Part shown: in pieces, positions 1 to 12,718 of the stretch
How positions within the stretch are numbered: the stretch's first letter is position 1
Layout: each line of letters begins with the position of its first letter
Source of the DNA: Hyaloscypha bicolor E
Lineage: Eukaryota; Ascomycota; Leotiomycetes; Helotiales; Hyaloscyphaceae
Length of the DNA: 64,000 nt
NCBI RefSeq assembly: GCF_002865645.1
Contig: NW_020194600.1
Coordinates: 248,001-312,000 of the forward strand
Reading direction: 5' to 3'
Program-made: the position numbers and the translations under genes
Notes under the pieces: model-generated
Databases searched by the model: none
The model's input: only the letters and a program-made list of their open reading frames with translations
Told to the model about the DNA's origin: nothing

Positions 1-326
1 GGGTCTTCTGGGTGAATTATATTATAGAAATTAATTAGCTGCATTTTTAGTGTACCTAGACTTAAGTCTATAATTAAGCAATCAGGATTACTTAGTAAGT
101 TTGAGGCTAGACTAGCTTGTAGTTTGCAAGCTATATAAAATAGGGTTCTAGGCCTCAGGGTACCGTAATTCGGGAGTATTTAGAAATAGCTAGAATATAT
201 AATGGAATAATATTCCCGATTATTATTCCCTGCTATTACCCAAGGCTCCTGGATTACTAGGACTTTAATATCTAGTTCTATAGTTATTTATAAGACGTTT
301 TTAGTAGTAGTTCTATTATGATTTAT
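1..326 (-). pseudogene. LINE L1 ORF2, endonuclease N terminus (partial)
   Basis: This is the beginning of ORF2, running off the left edge. The position equivalent to the ATG of copy L5 is ATA here (codon at 324-326), a TG-to-TA change expected of RIP. Reading on gives the start of an apurinic-like (EEP) endonuclease domain with the conserved VIQEP motif, followed by the stretch ending in HPEDP near position 1. The enzyme would nick the target DNA to prime reverse transcription. The ORF1 stop and ORF2 start are only 25 bases apart. Confidence 0.8.
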
Positions 327-351
327 ATTAACTTGTAGTACTTTGATATAG

Positions 352-1986
352 CTACTTATTAATAGTAATAGTAGGAATTATAGTAGTAGTAGCTTTTTTA
401 ATTACTAAGTAAACCTTATATAGCTTAGAACTAGCTGAGTGGGCAGTACTTAAGTAATTAGAGCATTTAGTAGTCACGTGGGGGCATTTTTTACCCTTCT
501 TCTTATAGATAGAGCAAAAATGGTTCTCAGTCACGTGACCCTCACCACATAGTAAGCACTTAGGTTCCTTTTTGCAAATAGAATCTAAGTGCCCGTACCC
601 TGCATACCTAGTATACTATATAGTACTAGAAATAGTATGGTATTTTACTACTTTAGCAGAGATCCCGGCTATAAGGAGTCTATTTTTAATAGCTCTATTA
701 GCTTGAATCTCGGTAGGGAATACTACTACTACTAAACCGGCTCGCTAGAGGCCTGAGTCTCTTTTCTTCTTAGAAGTAGCCTAATAGGGCTGGCTAATAG
801 GCTCTAGTCCCTTATTAAAGGTCTTGATTTCTTCTAGGACTAAGTCTATTCCTTCGGGTATATTGAACTTACGAATAGGTAGACCGTAGATAATAACTTT
901 ATACCAAGGTTCTCCTTTTTATACGCTTATAACTAAGGGAAGCACTCCCTTTATAATAGCTTGATTTTGAACCAGAAAGTCAGAGTTGAATTCGGGAGTA
1001 GTATTAACTATAATATTACTCTTCGAGGAAAGAGAAACCGTAGAGATTACTAGTCCCTTGATTTCCTTAGAGCGGAAAGCAGTATTAAGCGAATTACGAG
1101 TTGAAATAGCAGAGAACGAGCTAGCCTGCTCTATATGAGCTAGTAGGAAGATGTATTTCCTAGAGAGGGCTATAGATCTGGTATTACGAGTACCAGAACC
1201 ACTAGTATTACGTATACTAGGTGGTTTATTAGTACCACGAGTACTACCGCTACTAGTAAGTATACTAGGGCCTTTTCCTCCCTGATTTTTAGACTTAGTA
1301 TATAATACTAAAGTCTAGTCCTTTTCCGAGCGTGATTCCGAGTGTATTTGTGGTTCTTGAGTAGCGATTTTAGCCCAAGTAGGCTTTTCGGAGGTAGTTT
1401 TAGCTTGAGTAGCTAGCTTGGCTTGAGTTCTTAACTGAATTTCGATCCGTTTAGTGGCATTTTCGAGGTTCGCTACCTGTAAAGCTAGTAAAGTACTAGT
1501 ATGGCGGATATGGCCGAATTCTGTATATTCCCTGAAGATTTCTACTAAATCTAGTAGTCGAGATTACTAGTCATGTGACGGGGTAATAGTAATGGCTTTG
1601 ACTATTAAGTCCCGGGCTTAACGAATTAGTAATTTAGCTTTATTCGAAGCTTGATTTTGGTATTAGTAGTGGTTTCCGTGGTTTTGGTATTCCTTATTAA
1701 TATTACTATTAATATCGCTCGTACTAGGGCCACGCTTTAGCCCGTTCTGGAGGCGGCTCAGTCGAGCCGCACTAGCTGAATTAGGCTGAGGAAAAGGGGC
1801 TACGAGTTCGTCTAAAGAGATTGGATTTATAGCTAAATCGAATACGGATTGAGCTCCCTGGCTAAACCGGGCTAGTAGGGAGCTAGTGGGTAGCTCTAGT
1901 TCCTCGCTAGGGCCCTCTGGAAGCTCTCCGAGCTCTTGAAAGTCGATGGGAGGGGGGCTGGAGCCCGGGGGGTCAGGGGGGGCCAT
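352..1986 (-). pseudogene. LINE L1 ORF1 (Gag-like, CCHC zinc knuckles)
   Basis: ORF1 encodes the nucleic-acid-binding protein of a Tad-like LINE. It starts at an ATG at 1986 (MAPPDPPGSSPP), is proline-rich at the N terminus, and ends at 352, a span of 1,635 bases that is a multiple of three. The C-terminal part (about 620 down to 440) carries clustered Cys/His residues of tandem zinc knuckles, seen as CLLCGEGH and HFCSIYKKKGKKC. Several in-frame TAG/TAA codons sit where Gln or Trp is expected, and some knuckle Cys are now Tyr. There is no frameshift relative to the other copies, so decay is by point mutation only. The protein would coat LINE RNA in the cytoplasm. Confidence 0.85.
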
Positions 1987-2120
1987 TTAGCCTGTTCTAG
2001 CTCTACTTATAGTAGGTTCTAGAGCCTGGGGCCAAAGGGCTGAGGTGTATTGAGTGAGTTCTGAAGGTGGGTGAAGTGTGGGTGTGAAAGTAAAGGGAGT
2101 AAAAAAAAAACCGGAAAAAA

Positions 2121-5100
2121 AGTTAAACTATTTATATTCTTTAGTATCTTAACTATTAAGTTCCTAATACTCTCTAGTAAAATCTACTAAATACTATAGT
2201 TTCTCGTATCTAGCTTACTTATAGCCGTATTTATTCTTAATAGTAGCTATATCTAATATATATTCTATAAATAAGAGTTTTTTAAGTTAATTAAATTACT
2301 AGATAATAGAGAAATTAACTAGGTTACGGGTATTAGTAGATATAGCCTAATATTATAAGAGAAAGAAATAGTAGTTCTACTAGTTCAGATAATAAGAGAG
2401 GAGTTTAGATAGCTATAAATACCTAATATTATTTTCTATTTAGATCTTGAAATAAATCTCTTATTATATCTTAACTTTATCTAAAAGAATATAAAAGTAT
2501 AATTTAATAAATATAAAGCTACTCTCGAGATTAAAGAAAATAGACCGGTTATATTTATAGCCTTTATCTTATATAACTTCTTTTGCCTTAATATTAATCT
2601 CTTAATACTTAAGAAATAGATCTAATAGCCCGGATATAATTAGAAGACCTATAATTTATACTAAAAATAATAAGCCTATATTACTTACTTTAAGGAAGCC
2701 TTCTATTTACTTAAGCTAGTATAGTAAATATCCTAGTATTAAGTACTTGCGGTATTTATTATAAAAGAAATATATACTATATAATATAAATAACTTAGAT
2801 ATCTTAGTAAAGAAAATCTAGTTAAACTTAAGAATATAGTAAAGAATATAAACCTTTATAAGCCTCCGGTATTCTATACTTATAAAGCCTGCCTTAAAGG
2901 CCATATAATAAAAATATCTTATAAAAAATATATTATACTAGGAAAATACCTAAATAAGCTAATTTATATAAATATAATTAGCCTCTTATATATAACAGAA
3001 AATAGCATAAAATACTTTATTTACTTCTATTATAATAAGACTAAGAAGGTTAAGTACTATATTATAAAGTATAAATCCGAATTACTAGCTAAATTCAAGC
3101 TTTTCCAAGAATCCTATTATAAATAAATCATATAATTATAGACGAATAACGAGAGAGAATTTGTCTCTAAGGCCTTTTAGCTTTATCTTATAAAGACTAG
3201 AGTTTACTTTAAATTATTTATATTATATAACCCGGAAATAAATAAAGCTATAAAGAAAATTAGGCAAATATTATAAACTATTATTAAGATATTTTTAAAA
3301 AGCTCTAAATTTGCAAGTAAATAGTAGCCTAAACTATTCTAGATTATAGTTTATCTCTATATATAATAATCCTATAATACCCTTAATATAACTTTCTTTT
3401 AAGTAAAGAACCTCTATAAACCATTTATTAACTACTTCTATATTATTAGGTCCCGTACCTAGTTTATAACTAGTAAGTAAAGCAAGAAGAAGCTAAAAGA
3501 AAATCAAGTAATAAAGAAATGCCTTATTACCTAAGATATAAAAGTAATAATATCTATTAGATTCTTATAAATAATAATTATATACTTAAGGCCTATACTA
3601 TATATATTATAGAGAAATACCCCATATCTATTTAGGAAAAGTTTCTTAAATTCGGGCCTAATACTTATTCTAATATAATATTATACCTATAACTCTCTAA
3701 GCCCGTAGCTAGCTTAAAGCGCCCGGTAATACCTGACTTGCCTAATTCCTTTAAAAAACGCATTTACTATACTAAAGCTAGTTATAATAGTAATACGGAT
3801 ACCTTACTAGACCTCTCTCGGCTATTACTATATAAGCTAAGAACCTTGCAGCTTACTACTATATTAAACCCTCCAAATTCTTCTTAGAAATAACCCAGGT
3901 AATAGGCCCAACCTATTATTAAGATCTCGCTAATAAGGAACTAACTAGAAAACTTTGCTCTCGTTTTCCCTAAACCCTTAATATCCCGTAAATTAACTCT
4001 ATTATCTATTTCTTTACTAGATAGTTAGGTAAATAAATGTCCCGTAACCAAGTACTTCTTATTATCCCGAGTAATAATACTAGTTAATAGCCTAATAAAT
4101 AAATACCCGGAGCTTAATTACCTAGATCCTAATTCTCTAGACCTTATCTCTCTTATAGTACTACTAGCCATATAAGATACTAGCCTAAAGATCTATAATA
4201 ATCCCAAGCTTAATTAGCTCTTATGCCTTATAGCCAAGGTCTTTCTTATAGAAGCTAACTTACTAGAACTATTTAAGCCATAATATTTCAAGGAAGCTAT
4301 AGTAAATCCGGACTCTAATAAATAGATAAGTATAATAAAGGAGAAATTCTTATTCCTATAAGAGAATAAGATCTAAATACTAGTTAATTATCTAATAAAT
4401 TAGTAAGTCCTGCCTAGTAAATAGGTATATAAGTATAAACGGGAATTATATAGCCAAATTATTTAATATAAAGCCTAATAAGTAATTTAGAGAAATTAGT
4501 AAAGAAAGGAAATTAACTTTAATAAGACCTTTATTATAGTTATTAAACTAATAAGCTATAAGCTTATCTTTATTATTATAGCCGCCCTTAATTAGGAAAT
4601 TAAATAAATAAATATTAAAACCATGTTCCTATATAAGAAAGTAAAGGAAATAGTCTATATAAAACAACTAACCGGCCTTAAAAACGAATTAACTAAGGTT
4701 TATAAGCTCGATTATATATTTTATAATCTAAAGCAAGCCTCTCGAGTATAATATAATATACTATTAGAATTTCTTTAATAGCTCGATTTTTAATTACTAG
4801 ATACTAATACTAGTATCTTTTATAAGAAAAGTATTATTATTACTATCTATATAGATAATCTACTAATTAATAAAAGAAATTATAAAGAAATTAATATACT
4901 TAAGTAAGCCCTTAGTAAATAATTTCAAATAAGTAATCTCGGAGCCATTAATTTTTACCTAAATATAATAATTATACGAGATTATTTAAATTATATACTT
5001 TACCTTAAATAATAGTTCTATATTATAAAAGTACTTCGGGATTTTAGTATAGAAAACTATAAACCGGCTATAACTCTAATAAACCTAAATAAGAATAACC

Positions 5101-5870
5101 TTATTCCTATATTAAAGAATTACCTGGCTTTTTTATTTAAAATCAAGAAATACTAGAAGCTAATTAGCTCTCTTATATATACTATACTCGGATCCTGTCC
5201 TAATATTACCTTTATAATATCTATAATTAGTTAATTTACCGCAAATCTAATAGCTAAATATATTACTATAATAAAGGGAATCCTATAATACCTATAGGGT
5301 ATACTTATATACTAACTCACGTATTATAGAGATCTTTAAGTATTAATAGGCTATTCGGATATAGATTAGGCAAGTAATAGGAATACTTAATAATTAACTA
5401 GCGGTTTTGTCTTTAATATAAGTAGTAATATTATTAGCTAGTTCTTAAAAAGGCAAAATACTATTACTCTCTTTTCCTATAAGTCCGAGACTATAGCCTA
5501 GATATAAGCGGCTAAAGAGGTAATCTGGCTAAGCTATTTCCTGGCCTAGACTCTTTAGAAAAAATAGGTTATTATAGTTATATACTATAATAATTAAGAA
5601 GTAATTATACTTGCAAAAAATAACCAGTTTTATATTTAAATAAAGCATATTAATATCCGGGAGAAATAGATATAGAAGGCTATTATAATAAAATAAGTAA
5701 AGCTAAAATATATTTCTACTAACCTTTAACTAGTAAACAGGCTTATAAAACTACTTATAAGAAACAAGTTCGAATTCTTTCGGAATATAATTAGTATTAA
5801 GAAAGTACTCTAATTACGAGTAATAGAAAATAAGAGGAATAATATAAGAGAACTTACTTAAATACGTGAT
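2121..5870 (+). pseudogene. Copia D gag-pol polyprotein remnant
   Basis: The region 2121-2860 is probably gag and protease but too decayed to place motifs. From about 2870 the GAG-pre-integrase and integrase core can be read: ACLKGHI near 2886, then TNNEREFVSKAF near 3145, which corresponds to the usual TDNGxEF with Asp changed to Asn. The RT domain spans roughly 3900-5060, including LKQAS, and IYIDNLLI near 4845 where Copia has YVDDLL. RNase H and the C-terminal tail follow to about 5800 (IKHINIREKQI near 5640, then the tail related to KPL). Nonsense codons are mostly TAG/TAA for Gln or Trp. The element cannot encode active enzymes. Confidence 0.8.
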
Positions 5871-5990
5871 TTTCCTAAATAAAATAGCTATAACTACTAT
5901 AACCTTACTTTTAAATAATTCCGGGTAATTTTTAAAGCTTTTATATTTTACTTTAATTTCTTATAGTATTTTATATAAAATCTGGGGAAA
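2121..5990 (+). mobile_element. Copia-type LTR retrotransposon remnant (Copia D), heavily RIPed
   Basis: This is the internal region of a Ty1/copia element on the plus strand. The order integrase, then reverse transcriptase, then RNase H is diagnostic of Copia. No LTR could be found on either side. The left end abuts L1, and the right end fades out after a purine-rich TCTGGGGAAAA stretch near 5980. It is more decayed than the Copia at 13575-20856, with dozens of stops. Both boundaries are approximate. Confidence 0.85.
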
Positions 5991-6019
5991 ATTAAATATA
6001 GTAGTATTAAGAAAAGAAG

Positions 6020-6280
6020 CTTCTTACTTAAAACTTTATAACCTAATCTCCCTATATTTTAGCTATATACTAACTTTTCTTATACTAGTTTATTACTAGT
6101 TACTAAGTAACTATAAATAGATATTTCTTATTTTCTAGAACCCTTTCTTTTTTCTAGTAAGACTCTAATTAATTAGAAAACCCCTCGAAAAAATTCTAAT
6201 CTTATAACTTATAAGCCTCTAGTTCTTAAATATCTCAAAACTTATTTCTTAGTAATCTATCTTTCTAAAATAAAAATAAA
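6020..6280 (+). pseudogene. Unidentified split ORF, fragment 1 of 4
   Basis: This open stretch lies between the Copia D remnant and LINE L2. Its frame (for example SYFLEPFLFSSKTLIN, then NLITYKPLVLKYLKTYFLV) contains only TAG/TAA stops attributable to RIP. The last 11 bases (6270-6280, ATAAAAATAAA) recur at 12265-12275, so they are the TSD of L2, and the frame resumes without shift at 12276. I do not recognise the protein. The true start is unknown; no ATG survives. See fragments at 12276, 26007 and 35016. Confidence 0.5.
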
Positions 6281-6503
6281 AATTTTTTTCTTTTTTTTTT
6301 TCCTTTTAATATATTTTATTAGTTTAGAACTATATAGTATAGCTAGCTAGCTAGCATATGTCTCAGTAGCTAATATATAGGCCCAAAATCCAATATAGGT
6401 ATAATAAATAGTTAGGAATATATCCCTAGAATAAAAACTTAAGGAAATAAAGAAAATAAGTATAAATCGCAAATCCTTTCCTATTTCCTATTTCCCTTTT
6501 TCT

Positions 6504-9500
6504 CTATTTCCCTTCTCCTATTTCCTCCCCTATTTCCTTCTATATTTCCTCCCCTATTTCCTCTCCTATTTCCTCTCCTATTTCCTCTCCTATTTCCTCT
6601 CCTATTTCCTTTCCTATTTCCTCTTCTATTTCCACTTCCTCTACTTCCACGCTTTGCTTAATATGCCATTTTCTTATATATATATTAGTTTCTTTTAAGA
6701 ATACTAGTATATTTAATATCCTAATTTCCGTATATAATAGTAACTATAGGTTAAAAGTACTAGCTTCCAGGCTCTCTTTAAATAGACTAAATAGTCTAAA
6801 ACGTTTCTTCCTATATAGTATATAATATAGAAGGAGGTGCTTTATATTCTCAGTTTTACTATATTTATATTTATTATTAGATACTATTTTTAGCCTATAT
6901 AAATAGGACTTTAAATATCCGTAGCCTAGCTTTAGCTAGAAGAATATACTAGCTATAGGCCTAAGTATTCCTATAAATAAGTTTATTTTTCTGGATACTT
7001 TCTATAAATATATATTACTATATAATTCTAGCTGGGTTTTCGGTTTAGTATAAGATTCTAAAAGTAGTCTGTATTCTAGTTTCTTAACTTTATTAATTTT
7101 AATCCCTAGGAAAGCAAAGGAGGTTTTTACTAATTTAGGTTCTAATATAGGAGAAGTGATACCTAGCTTAGCTAGTATATCTGCTTCTTTATTCCCTATT
7201 ATATCCGTATATCCTAGAACCCAGATTAGTTCTATATTAGCTCCTTTAGCTTTAAGGGCCTTAGTAGCTAGTATAGCTCTAATCTATTAACTTTGTCCTG
7301 GCTTATTAGAAGGAGTTTTTAATCTTAGTAAACTAGCTTAGTTATCTATAAAGATATTGAAAAGCTCCCCTCTCTTTGCTTTACTACTAGCGTACTCAAT
7401 AGCCCTAGTAATGCCTTCTAGTTCTCTATTATAGACTATAGTACTAGTTCCTATATTCTGGCTTTCTCTATATTTAGCTATAACCGGAATATAAGGGGTT
7501 TCGTAACTATAAACTACGAGCCCTAGGCCTACTTCAAGTCCTTTTTTAGTTTGAGATCTATCTGTATATATAGATAATATGGAGCTATTATTATATAAAG
7601 TCTTTAGATAGAAGTTATATAATATAGTAGTCTCTTTCTTTAGCTCTTTTAATATAGTGATTTTATAAGGCACTTCTCTGTCCCAAGGGGCAAAATAAAA
7701 GTATCTTATAGTCTCTAGGTCTTTAGGGTCTATTAGATTACTAATAGAGTCTACTATAGTTTCTACTTGAGACTTTTTGGCCATGCGATTTCGCTTTAGA
7801 TTAGTATTTAGACTATAAATAAAGTCTATATTAGATTCTACTAGTTCTAAATTACGGGATCTTTGGAAGGACTTCTCGAACTCTAGTCTAATAGGGTATT
7901 TTAAACTTAGTTTAAGAATACGGAAGGCATATTAACGTCAACTATGGTTTAGCCTTATAATAGGTGGAACTAAAGCTAATTCGACCTCTATAGGAATAAT
8001 AGGAGCAGTTTTGAATACTCCTAGGGTTTTCCTTAGGGCTAGGTTTTGAATTGCCTATAAAGGCCGAATTTGAGCTTTGCTTTTAGTCTTCTACCATAGT
8101 ATAGAACCATAGTCTATTACACTAGTAATACAGGCTAAATATAGCTGTCTAATTACAAAAGGGAATAAGCCATGCAATATATTCGTAAGTTTCTGTACCC
8201 TATAAAAGGCTTGTTTTGCTTTAGAAGCCCTATAGGCTATATATTCCTTAAATCTGAGATTTTCATTGAAATAGATCCCTAGCCATTTGACTACTTTACT
8301 AAGGGGAAAACTAGTTCCTTATTAGGTAGTTTTAGACTAGGCTATATTTTTGGAATTATTAAAATAAATACACCTCTGTTTTTATCTATATTAAAAGCTA
8401 ATTAGCATTCCTTTTTCCCCTAAATCGAACTATATCCTTACGTTCTCTTTTAGAGTCTTATATTCTTTCTTCAGGCTTTTAGAAGTAGTAACGTAGAACG
8501 GATACTATTATCCTTAAACTGGGATCTGAATTTAATTTTACCTAACTTAAATAAGTCTCGGATATAGATAAGAATAGTATTAGGGAGATACTAGCGCGCT
8601 GCCCCTTGTGAATACTAGTAAGTATACGCACCCTAAATAACTCGCATAACTACCTCTATTATAAAGCTCCCAGTCTGTCATACTCCCGTTATCTAGGAAT
8701 AACAATACTATAAAACTAAAGGCGCTCAGTAGGTCAGTAATCAAACTTACACCCTTCCCTCACTCTGTAATAGCCTATTCTCCTCCGACTACTGTGCCAT
8801 TCAACCGGCGCCCTCCACCCACTCACTCCTTACCGGACCCAGAAAGTGTAGTTTTAGCTCTATAAAAAAAAAAAAAAAAAAAAAAAAACCAGTAGCTTGC
8901 TCTTCTAGACTTTAGGGCTAATATCTCTTATTTAATAAAAAAAGCGAGGTATAAGTCTATAAAAAAAAAAAAGAATTATTTGGAAGAGCTTTAATAAGTA
9001 TTAAAAAATTATAAATTTCTTTAAAGATAACTAAGTCTGGTTTCTAGGATTTCCCCTTTTATTTTTAGAGTATAGGCTTATTCTAAGCTCTATTTTAAGA
9101 TAAAAAAATAGGGCTAGGTCCTACTTTAAAAAAGAGCTAGGCTATAGTTTCTTTAGACTTAATAAGGTACTATAATGTGAGGGAGTAGAAAGTATAGTTC
9201 TAAAAGGATAGTTATAAAGATATTATATCTTCTCCTAAGAAAGGTCGATTTTAGCTTATTTAAAACTATTATCTAAAAATACTAGAAAAATAGGTTAATA
9301 TATAGTATCTTTTAGTATATCTTCCATAGCTTTAGAAAATCGAACCTGGAGTTCTTTATTCTCTAAAAAACTTTGTTCTTTAGTATTACTTAGCCTTAGT
9401 ACTTCTTAATAGTATGTAAAATACGGGTGTTTCTTTGTATTTTGGAGTTTTCTTAATTTATTAGAGAGTGATACCCTGAAAGCTTTAAAGACTTCATGGG

Positions 9501-10475
9501 GGTATTAATATAGTATTAAATTTATAATAAGCGTCTTTTAAGTCCTCATTTTACTACGGGTTTAGAAATATGAAATAAATAGGGTTTAGAATATGAACTA
9601 ATAGTAGATTTTGGAATACTATTACTAGCCGCATTTACTATTCTATTAGTAAAGTCTTTAGCTAATAGGTCTAGTTTATGGTTTCCAGGTATACTAATAA
9701 GTAAAAAGAATATATTTTTAAGGCTATTAATAAGGTAGCTTGTAAATTTAGCCCAGTCCGCTTTCTTAGTATTAAATCTGACTGGATTAGAACTAGAGCT
9801 ATAAGTCGATTTACTAATAGTAAATAGAACCCCGAAGTAATTAGAACCTAAGTCTAGTAGTACTTACTAGTCTTTAATCTTAGTTACTATTTTACTAGTA
9901 ATAAAACTTAAGTCTAATACGGAAGGAATAGATATATTAGATCTATAGAAGGTACTTTCCCCTGGTTTATTTAATAGCCTTAGAGAATAGTTCTCTATAT
10001 AGCTAATTAAATAAACTATATAACTATTTTAAGGTTTAAGGAAATCCTACTAAGAATAATATATATTAAAATCACTTAGTAATAGAGAGCTATTATAGAG
10101 AATAATAGATAAAATACTTTCTCTTAATATAGTTAATATATTATTAGGGTCTTCTAGATAAATTATATTATAGAAATTAATTAGCTGCATTTTTAGTATA
10201 TTTAGACTTAAGTCTATAATTAAGTAATCAGGATTATTTAGTAAGTTTGAGGCTAGACTAGCTTATAGTTCACAAGCTATATAAAATAGGGTTCTAGGCC
10301 TCAGGGTACCGTAATTCGGGAGTATTTGGAAATAGCTAGAGTATATAATAGAATAATATTTCCGATTATTACTATCCCTTACTATTACCTATAGTTCCTG
10401 GATTACTAGGACTTTAATATCTAGTTCTATAGCTATTTATAAGACGTTTTTAGTAGTAGAGCTATTATGATTTAT
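6504..10475 (-). pseudogene. LINE L2 ORF2 (endonuclease-RT-RNase H)
   Basis: ORF2 begins at 10475, where the expected ATG is ATA, and ends at TAG 6504-6506 in the equivalent position of L4. The EEP endonuclease lies at about 10450-10050, RT at about 9500-8300 and RNase H at 7784-7338. The RNase H part is open for 148 codons and shows YTDRSQTKKG, NRELEGITRA and FNIFIDN, which carry the acidic catalytic residues. The C-terminal tail is a run of 12-bp units (6520-6630). In-frame stops occur throughout. Unlike the other copies, the RT part also has insertions and deletions between 8280 and 9540, so the frame is lost there. Confidence 0.85.
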
Positions 10476-10500
10476 ATTAACTTATAATATTTTAATATAG

Positions 10501-12129
10501 CTACTTATTAATAGTAATAATAGGAATTATAGTAGTAGTAGCTTTTTTAATTACTAAATAAACCTTATATAGCTTAGAACTAGCTAAGTGAGTAGTACTT
10601 AAGTAATTAGAGTATTTAGTAGTTATATAGAGGCATTTTTTACTTTTCTTCTTATAAATAGAGTAAAAATGGTTTTTAGTTACGTGACTCTTACTATATA
10701 GTAAGTACTTAGGTTCTTTTTTGCAAATAGAATCTAAGTACCTATATCCTATATACCTAGTATACTATATAGTACTAGAAATAGTATAGTATTTTACTAC
10801 TTTAGTAGAGATTCCGGCTATAAGAAGTCTATTTTTAATAGTTCTATTAGCTTGAATCTTGATAGGGAATGCCATTATTACTAAACCGGCTCGCTAGAGG
10901 CCTGAGTCTTTTTTCTTCTTAGAAGTAGCCTAATAGGGCTGGCTAATAGGCTCTAGTCCCTTATTAAAGGTCTTGATTTCTTCTAGAACTAAGTTCATTT
11001 CTTTGGGTATATTAAACTCATAAATAGGTAAACTATAGATAATAACTTTATACTAAGGTTCTCCTTTTTATATACTTGTAACTAAGGGAAGCACTCCCTT
11101 TATAATAGCTTGATTTTAAACCAGAAAGTCAGAGTTGAATTCGGGAGTAGTATTAATTATAATATTACCTTTTAAGAAAAAAGAGACTATAGAGATTACT
11201 AGTTTCTTGATTTCCTTAGAGCAGAAAGCAGTATTAAGCAAATTACAAGTAGAAATAGTAGAGAACGAACTAGCCTGCTCTATATAAGCTAGTAGGAAGA
11301 TGCTTTTCCTAGAGAGGGCCATAGATTTCGAACTAGTATTACGAGTACTAGAACTACTAGTATTACGGGTACTAAGTGGTTTATTAGTATTACGAGTATT
11401 ACTACTACTAGTAAGTATACTAGGGCCTTTTCCTCTCTGATTTTTGGACTTAGTATATAATACTATAGTTTAGTTCTTTTCCGAATAAGATTATAGTTCT
11501 TGAGTAGTAATTTTAGCCCAAGTAGGCTTTTCGGGGGTAGTTTTAGCTTGAGTAGCTAGTTTGGCTTGAGTTCTTAACTGAATTTCGATCCGTTTAGTAG
11601 TATTTTCGAGGTTTGCTACCTGGGAGGCTAGTAAAGTACTAGTATAATAGATACGGCCAAATTCAGTATATTCTCTAAAGATTTCTACTAAATCTAGTAG
11701 TTGAGATTACTAGTCATATAATAAAGTAATAGTAATAGCTTTGACTATTAAGTCCCGGGCTTAACGAATTAGTAATTTAGCTTTATTTAAAGCTTAATTC
11801 TAATATTAGTAGTGGTTTCCGTAGTTTTGGTATTCCTTATTAATATTACTATTAATATCGCTCAAGCTAGGGCTATACTTTAGCCCGTTCTGGAGGCGGC
11901 TCAGTCAAGCCATACTAGCTGAATTAGGCTAAGGAAAAGGGGCTGCGAGTTCGTCTAAAGAGATGGGATTTATAGCTAAATCGAATGCGAATTGAGCTCC
12001 CTGGCTGAACCGAGCTAGTAGGGAGCTAGTGGGTAGGTCTAGCTATTTGCTAGGGCCCTCTAGAAGCTCTCCGAGCTCTTAAAAGTTAATGGGAGGGGGG
12101 CTAGAGCCCGGGGGATCAGGGGGGGCCAT
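10501..12129 (-). pseudogene. LINE L2 ORF1 (Gag-like, zinc knuckles)
   Basis: ORF1 runs from ATG at 12129 to TAG at 10501-10503, 1,629 bases, an exact multiple of three. The N terminus is proline-rich and matches the other copies. A short open part at 11322-11116 corresponds to the central region before the knuckles. The knuckle region (about 10760-10590) has lost several Cys to Tyr. The start ATG survives, but internal TAG/TAA codons prevent translation. Confidence 0.83.
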
Positions 12130-12275
12130 TTAGCCTGTTCTAGCTCTACTTATAGTAGGTTCTAGAGCCTGGGGCCAAAGGGCTGAGGTGTATTGAGTGA
12201 GTTCTAAAGGTGGGTAAAGTATAGGTATAAAAGTAAGGGGAGTAAAAAAACCGGAAAAAATGCTATAAAAATAAA

Positions 12276-12718
12276 TATTAATATTATATATAAAGAGCTT
12301 TTAGTAATAAAATAGTTATAAAAAAATATTAATAATACTAAAGAGATATAAGACTAGATTATAATAAAGAAAAGAAATCCTAATATACTTGCCTCTAATT
12401 CTATAGAAAATACTAAATCCCGAAGCTATAATAAACTTAAATCCTATAAGTATATCTCCTATAGCTTATTTTATAACCTAAAGAAATTACTTAAAGGTAT
12501 TAGATATATTAATATTAAGAAGGCTATTTATAATATAATAGACCTAACCTAGCCCTTTTTACTTTTATTTTTGGAACTCTAAATAGATTTAATTTTTAAT
12601 AAGATCCAGGGCTATCTGGGCCTTATTATAGCTAGTATAGAAGCCTAGTATCCGGTACTTTTCTTAAATAAGCAAATAATATCCAAATTTTAACTATTTA
12701 AATAATTCTTTACTTATT
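12276..12718 (+). pseudogene. Unidentified split ORF, fragment 2 of 4
   Basis: This fragment lies between the 5' end of L2 and the 3' end of L3. It continues the frame of 6020-6280 after the 11-bp TSD is counted once. Readable pieces include KKRNPNILASNSIENTKSRS and KSYKYISYSLFYNLKKLL. Its last 14 bases (12705-12718, ATTCTTTACTTATT) recur at 25993-26006 as the TSD of L3, and the frame continues at 26007. Stops are TAG/TAA only. I could not assign a family. Confidence 0.5.
12705..12718. repeat. Target-site duplication of LINE L3, left copy
   Basis: ATTCTTTACTTATT is present here and at 25993-26006, immediately outside the two ends of L3. The last one or two T could belong to the poly-T tract. 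It proves that 12719-25992 arrived as one LINE insertion later interrupted by Copia. Confidence 0.85.

Larger units (their letters stand above)
1..2120 (-). mobile_element. LINE copy L1 (Tad-like), 5' portion, cut by window edge
   Basis: This is the 5' third of a non-LTR retrotransposon read on the minus strand. It holds the 5' UTR, all of ORF1 and the beginning of ORF2, and its 3' part lies outside the window. The 5' boundary is near 2120, where the T-rich and CCGG leader shared with L6 (near 56955) stops and unrelated Copia-like sequence starts. L1 and L6 are the two most similar LINE copies here and retain more CA/TG dinucleotides than the others, so they are either young or lightly RIPed. 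L1 abuts the Copia remnant at 2121, so it probably inserted into it. The TSD cannot be checked because the other end is missing. Confidence 0.9.
6281..12260 (-). mobile_element. LINE copy L2 (Tad-like), full length, about 5.98 kb
   Basis: This is a complete LINE on the minus strand. The 3' end is the poly-A tract (poly-T at 6283-6300 on the plus strand) preceded by the conserved 3' UTR. The 5' end is the CCGG plus poly-T leader near 12260. A probable TSD, ATAAAAATAAA, occurs at 6270-6280 and 12265-12275. The copy holds ORF1 and ORF2, both RIPed. The stretch 8280-9540 is unusually noisy, with indels, long A runs and C-rich words, compared with L6 and L5, and lacks about 200 bases of RT sequence; this may be an assembly problem. 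Confidence 0.93.
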
